From Zancudomyces culisetae (lineage: Eukaryota > Kickxellomycota > Harpellomycetes > Harpellales > Legeriomycetaceae), in the NCBI GenBank assembly GCA_001969505.1, contig LSSK01001183.1, forward strand, positions 1 to 10,696: a stretch of 10,696 bases of DNA, read 5' to 3'. Shown here piece after piece: positions 9,701 through 10,696 of this stretch; the stretch's first letter is position 1; every line of letters begins with the position of its first letter. The position numbers were made by a program, and so were the translations under genes. The notes beneath the pieces were generated by a model. It made no database searches and was not told the origin of the DNA. It was given only the letters and a program-made list of their open reading frames with translations.

Positions 9701-10696
9701 TGGTAGTTTAGGTGGCGATGTGTATAGTCGAGCAAGTTATTTGTTTGATACACAGAATTGGTCGTTTGTGTCTGAAAAGTTTTGGTTGAATTTGGTAATA
9801 TACATGATATTACAAACAGCCAAAAAAGAAGATGCAGGTCAAAATGAAAATGAGAATGAGAATGAAATTTTAAAGATAATAATAGAAATGGTAGTGTCAG
9901 AAGATTGGAATTGTCACAAGTTTTCATACGAGTTGTGGATTGATATATTTCCACAACTGTTTGGATTGTTGGATTATAAACAACAACACGATTTACAACA
10001 GTCGCTCGTCAAGTTGCTGGGCAAGACATATCTCAAAAACCACCAAGTTGTCCAGGCACTATGCGAATCGTTGAGTAGATGTCGCCAGGAATGCATTAAT
10101 TTGCCGCCTTCACTGTGCAAGTATTTGGCACAGACGTATAATTGCTGGTTTAGTATGATTTATATTTTGGAACAAGCTGTTCTCAACAATGACAAGAAAC
10201 AGATTTTGAACAACAGTACTGCAACATCGTTGACAAATTCGGCATTGTCAGGATCAGGATCAGGATCAGCAGCAGCAGCAGCGGCAGCAGCAGGCATTTC
10301 GTCTAGCGGGTCTTATATATCCAATCCACTGCTTGCCAATTCGGCGTTTAGTTCGGGTGCGAATGTTGGTACGAACAGTACAGGATACTTTGAGGCATTG
10401 ACTGAACTCTACGCCAATCTAGAAATGGAATTTGAGTATTATGGAGCATGGAATCGGTACTGTCAATATCCCGAAACGTATACAGCAATTTCGCATCGAC
10501 TGATTGGCAATTGGAATGCCGAGCTGGCTATGGTAGAACGAGCGCAAGTCAAGGCGCGATCGGGATTGGTTCCATTTAGCGAGTTGGAGTATAATTTGTG
10601 GGAGTCTGAATGGATTTCTGCATCAAAACGGTTATTAAATTGGGAGTTGTTGTCTGAATTGGTTAATTCTGAACTATTACAACAACAACAACAACA
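1793..10696 (+). CDS. TRA1: Tra1/TRRAP-family transcription co-activator scaffold (5' part, runs off the right edge)
   Basis: Tra1 is a catalytically inactive PIKK-family giant that sits in SAGA and NuA4 in the nucleus and is the docking site for transcription activators. The frame is join(1793..1856, 2012..2172, 2256..10696), giving 2888 complete residues. ATG 1793 is preceded directly by an in-frame TAA and is the only start in exon 1. Family-diagnostic blocks in order are FATRLSDDNLD (residues 12-22), KLRNKMLEIIQRI (from 76), SIGGGKYESLY (from 737), LTVPVRLS (783-790), QGLRTFELCIDNL (from 816), RPLLLNLSDYTKL (from 1392), SPFRLPLFRFLN (from 1499), and the start of FAT, with EALTELYANLE (from 2788) and IKARSG-like VKARSGLVPFSE (from 2840). 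Yeast Tra1 is about 3,700 residues, so pseudokinase and FATC should follow. About 350 residues of low-complexity insert interrupt the HEAT repeats. No frameshift or internal stop was seen. Confidence 0.95.
1857..2011 (+). other. TRA1 intron 1 (155 nt, phase 1)
   Basis: The donor is G|GTAAGT at 1857 and the acceptor is AAATAAAATAG ending at 2011. Joining gives a split Asp codon (G|AT) and the continuous protein DDNLDVELKCTIANELCDS, which matches the compact N-terminus of the family without an insertion. A TTAAC at 1984-1988 is a plausible branch site. AGs at 1957, 1963 and 1969 also keep the frame but would insert extra residues (14 for the 1969 site) that known Tra1 proteins lack. The intron contains the G-rich tract described separately. 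Confidence 0.8.
1919..1953 (+). promoter_or_regulatory. G-quadruplex-type G-rich tract in intron 1
   Basis: Five G-runs of length 3, 3, 5, 9 and 3 are separated by loops of 2, 6, 1 and 3 bases, which satisfies the usual G3+N1-7 quadruplex pattern on the coding strand, and therefore in the pre-mRNA. A pure purine GA/GAAA tract follows directly to 1972. The surroundings are strongly AT-rich. Folding and any effect on splicing are inferred. Confidence 0.6.
2173..2255 (+). other. TRA1 intron 2 (83 nt, phase 0)
   Basis: The donor is CAG|GTAAGG at 2173 and the acceptor is AAAAAAATAG ending at 2255, the same A-rich TAG ending as intron 1. Splicing there restores FEQ|KLRNKMLEII, where KLRN is a conserved Tra1/TRRAP motif. 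The TAG itself is an in-frame stop bounding exon 3 upstream. I see no strong branch-site consensus, and the intron is purine-rich with no polypyrimidine tract. Confidence 0.85.
3375..3404 (+). repeat. Lys/Glu-rich charged insert
   Basis: Residues 449-458 are almost entirely Glu, Lys and Arg, encoded by GAA, GAG, AAA and AGA codons. They sit just after the HEAT block that contains LRPYGISMVSDYVHQV. The insert is likely a surface loop or charged single helix. Confidence 0.6.
3543..3635 (+). repeat. Gly/Val-rich insert with (GGAGTA)n
   Basis: Residues 505-535 are Gly-rich. The core at 3588-3611 is four perfect GGAGTA hexamers giving Gly-Val dipeptides, followed by GGAGAA. The insert falls between HEAT segments and is probably a disordered loop, with the hexamer array probably variable in length between strains. 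Confidence 0.7.
3708..3833 (+). repeat. Highly charged Lys/Glu/Arg insert
   Basis: Residues 560-601 are rich in Lys, Glu and Arg with alternating KEKERERE-type order, then a GluGluGluLys stretch. A long charged single alpha-helix or disordered loop is the likely structure. Conserved HEAT sequence resumes downstream, before SIGGGKYESLY. Confidence 0.6.
4965..5027 (+). other. Basic cluster, candidate nuclear localisation signal
   Basis: KKKNKKKR at residues 985-992 is flanked by acidic stretches (EMEIEMEK before, SEEKVERD after). It fits a monopartite classical NLS pattern and the protein must act in the nucleus. It lies in a nonconserved loop, so function is inferred. Confidence 0.4.
5227..5280 (+). 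repeat. Poly-glycine insert, (GGA)7
   Basis: Seven GGA codons at 5241-5261 encode Gly 1071-1077, preceded by GAGA and followed by AVGVVGNG. The neighbouring sequence on both sides is ordinary helical HEAT-like sequence. Confidence 0.75.
5541..5600 (+). repeat. Lys-Glu repeat insert
   Basis: Residues 1171-1190 are an alternating Lys/Glu run built from AAA/AAG and GAA/GAG codons, with one Asp and one Gln. It is the last of the charged inserts; downstream inserts change to Asn/Thr/Ser/Ala. Confidence 0.65.
6204..6600 (+). other. Conserved middle HEAT block of Tra1
   Basis: Residues 1392-1523 include RPLLLNLSDYTKL, EGLSRLLQLLTNYF, a LLEHLKLW segment and SPFRLPLFRFLN followed by TLEYFL. These match the best conserved part of the Tra1/TRRAP solenoid, uninterrupted by inserts. 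The CAG|GTAATG at 6405-6413 reads straight through into conserved sequence, so it is not a splice donor. Confidence 0.85.
6705..6821 (+). repeat. Asn-Thr / poly-Ala / Thr insert
   Basis: Residues 1559-1597 run from AATACT hexamers (Asn-Thr) through ACCACA repeats (Thr-Thr) to eight GCA codons (Ala8, 6759-6782), then ACA and GCA codons. Conserved-looking HEAT sequence resumes at YITKLVELCCL. Confidence 0.8.
7251..7320 (+). repeat. Poly-threonine insert, (ACA)n
   Basis: Two runs of five ACA codons are separated by ATG (Met), then a Thr/Ser/Ala/Val tail, from residue 1741 to about 1763. It is a trinucleotide microsatellite in a loop. Confidence 0.75.
7845..7910 (+). repeat. 12-base coding minisatellite, Asn-Thr-Asn-Ile
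   Basis: Four near-perfect copies of ACCAATATAAAT follow an ACCAATACAAAT variant, encoding a Thr-Asn-Ile-Asn pattern over residues 1939-1960. The unit is a multiple of three, so copy-number change keeps the frame. Confidence 0.85.
7986..8021 (+). repeat. (AACACA)6 coding repeat, (Asn-Thr)6
   Basis: Six perfect AACACA hexamers encode residues 1986-1997. Together with the 12-base array 75 bases upstream and the Ser/Thr/Val-rich spacer it forms one insert of about 60 residues. Confidence 0.85.
8319..8351 (+). repeat. Asn/Ser-rich insert, AAT/AGT repeat
   Basis: Eleven codons alternate AAT and AGT to give Asn and Ser at residues 2097-2107. They separate two ordinary helical segments. Confidence 0.7.
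8685..8798 (+). repeat. Thr-Ser / poly-Thr / poly-Ser insert
   Basis: Residues 2219-2256 comprise ACATCT hexamers (Thr-Ser), a run of six ACT codons, GCT/ACT pairs and seven AGT codons at 8778-8798 (Ser7). Three different repeat units are stacked in one loop, which suggests repeated local slippage rather than one insertion. Confidence 0.8.
9051..9107 (+). repeat. Ser/Thr insert, TCA/ACA repeat
   Basis: Residues 2341-2359 alternate TCA and ACA codons and end in six ACA codons and one GCA. This is low-complexity loop sequence. Confidence 0.75.
9438..9539 (+). repeat. Asn-Ser / Asn-Ala hexanucleotide array
   Basis: Seventeen hexamers, mostly AATTCT (Asn-Ser) then AATGCT (Asn-Ala), encode residues 2470-2503. 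It is the longest uninterrupted tandem array in the gene. The two halves are nearly homogeneous, as expected from serial duplication of two related units. Confidence 0.85.
9843..9866 (+). repeat. (Asn-Glu)4 repeat
   Basis: AATGAA/AATGAG hexamers encode four Asn-Glu dipeptides at residues 2605-2612 in a polar loop. Confidence 0.65.
10248..10295 (+). repeat. Ser-Gly then poly-Ala linker before FAT
   Basis: TCAGGA repeats (Ser-Gly) lead into eight alanine codons at 10269-10292 (seven GCA and one GCG), residues 2747-2754. A Ser/Gly/Asn-rich linker follows for about 28 residues up to the FAT domain, probably a flexible hinge between solenoid and head. Confidence 0.75.
10380..10696 (+). other. Start of FAT domain of Tra1 (cut by window end)
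   Basis: From residue 2784, TGYFEALTELYANLEME, YYGAWNRYC, then VKARSGLVPFSELEYNLW and the following WISASKRLLNWELLSEL match the first helices of the PIKK FAT domain as found in Tra1/TRRAP. About 105 residues are present. The window stops in a CAA run just after LLSELVNSELL. Confidence 0.9.
10680..10696 (+). repeat. (CAA)n poly-glutamine tract, cut by window end
   Basis: Five complete CAA codons (residues 2884-2888) and a partial sixth run to the last base. Its full length is unknown. It lies inside the FAT domain rather than between domains. Confidence 0.8.

Overview
This is eukaryotic DNA, most likely fungal, and almost all of it is one very large protein-coding gene on the plus strand. The product is recognisable as Tra1 (TRRAP in animals), the giant pseudokinase scaffold shared by the SAGA and NuA4 histone acetyltransferase complexes. 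The eukaryotic reading rests on two short GT-AG introns at the 5' end, an AT-rich leader and many homopolymer and short-period amino-acid repeats. The fungal assignment is an inference from compact gene structure and 5'-crowded introns, and the lineage cannot be fixed from the sequence. CTG is read as leucine at conserved positions and no in-frame TAA, TAG or TGA occurs through more than 8.4 kb, so the standard nuclear code fits.

Layout. Bases 2-82 may be the last 26 codons of an upstream gene ending in TAG (weak). Bases 83-1792 are AT-rich and show no convincing gene. The last 320 bases before the start codon hold a TATATAAA element and three perfect palindromes. The TRA1 reading frame begins at ATG 1793 and is built as exon 1 (1793-1856), intron 1 (1857-2011), exon 2 (2012-2172), intron 2 (2173-2255) and exon 3 (2256 to the window end, still open). 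That gives 2888 complete residues. They cover the N-terminal and middle HEAT solenoid and roughly the first 100 residues of the FAT domain. The rest of FAT, the PI3K-like pseudokinase domain and FATC lie beyond the right edge.

The minus-strand open frames across 1.6-10 kb are shadows of this gene. Because the real exon 3 frame runs off the window without a stop, it is easily missed by simple ORF callers.

The gene is heavily interrupted by low-complexity inserts between conserved HEAT blocks. Those before about 5.6 kb are Lys/Glu/Arg- or Gly/Val-rich. Those after about 6.7 kb are Asn/Thr/Ser/Ala/Gln-rich and are encoded by tandem 3-, 6- and 12-base repeats. The most unusual single element is a canonical G-quadruplex-type G-rich tract inside intron 1, in otherwise AT-rich surroundings. 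I find no mobile element, CRISPR array, RNA gene or new multi-gene system here.
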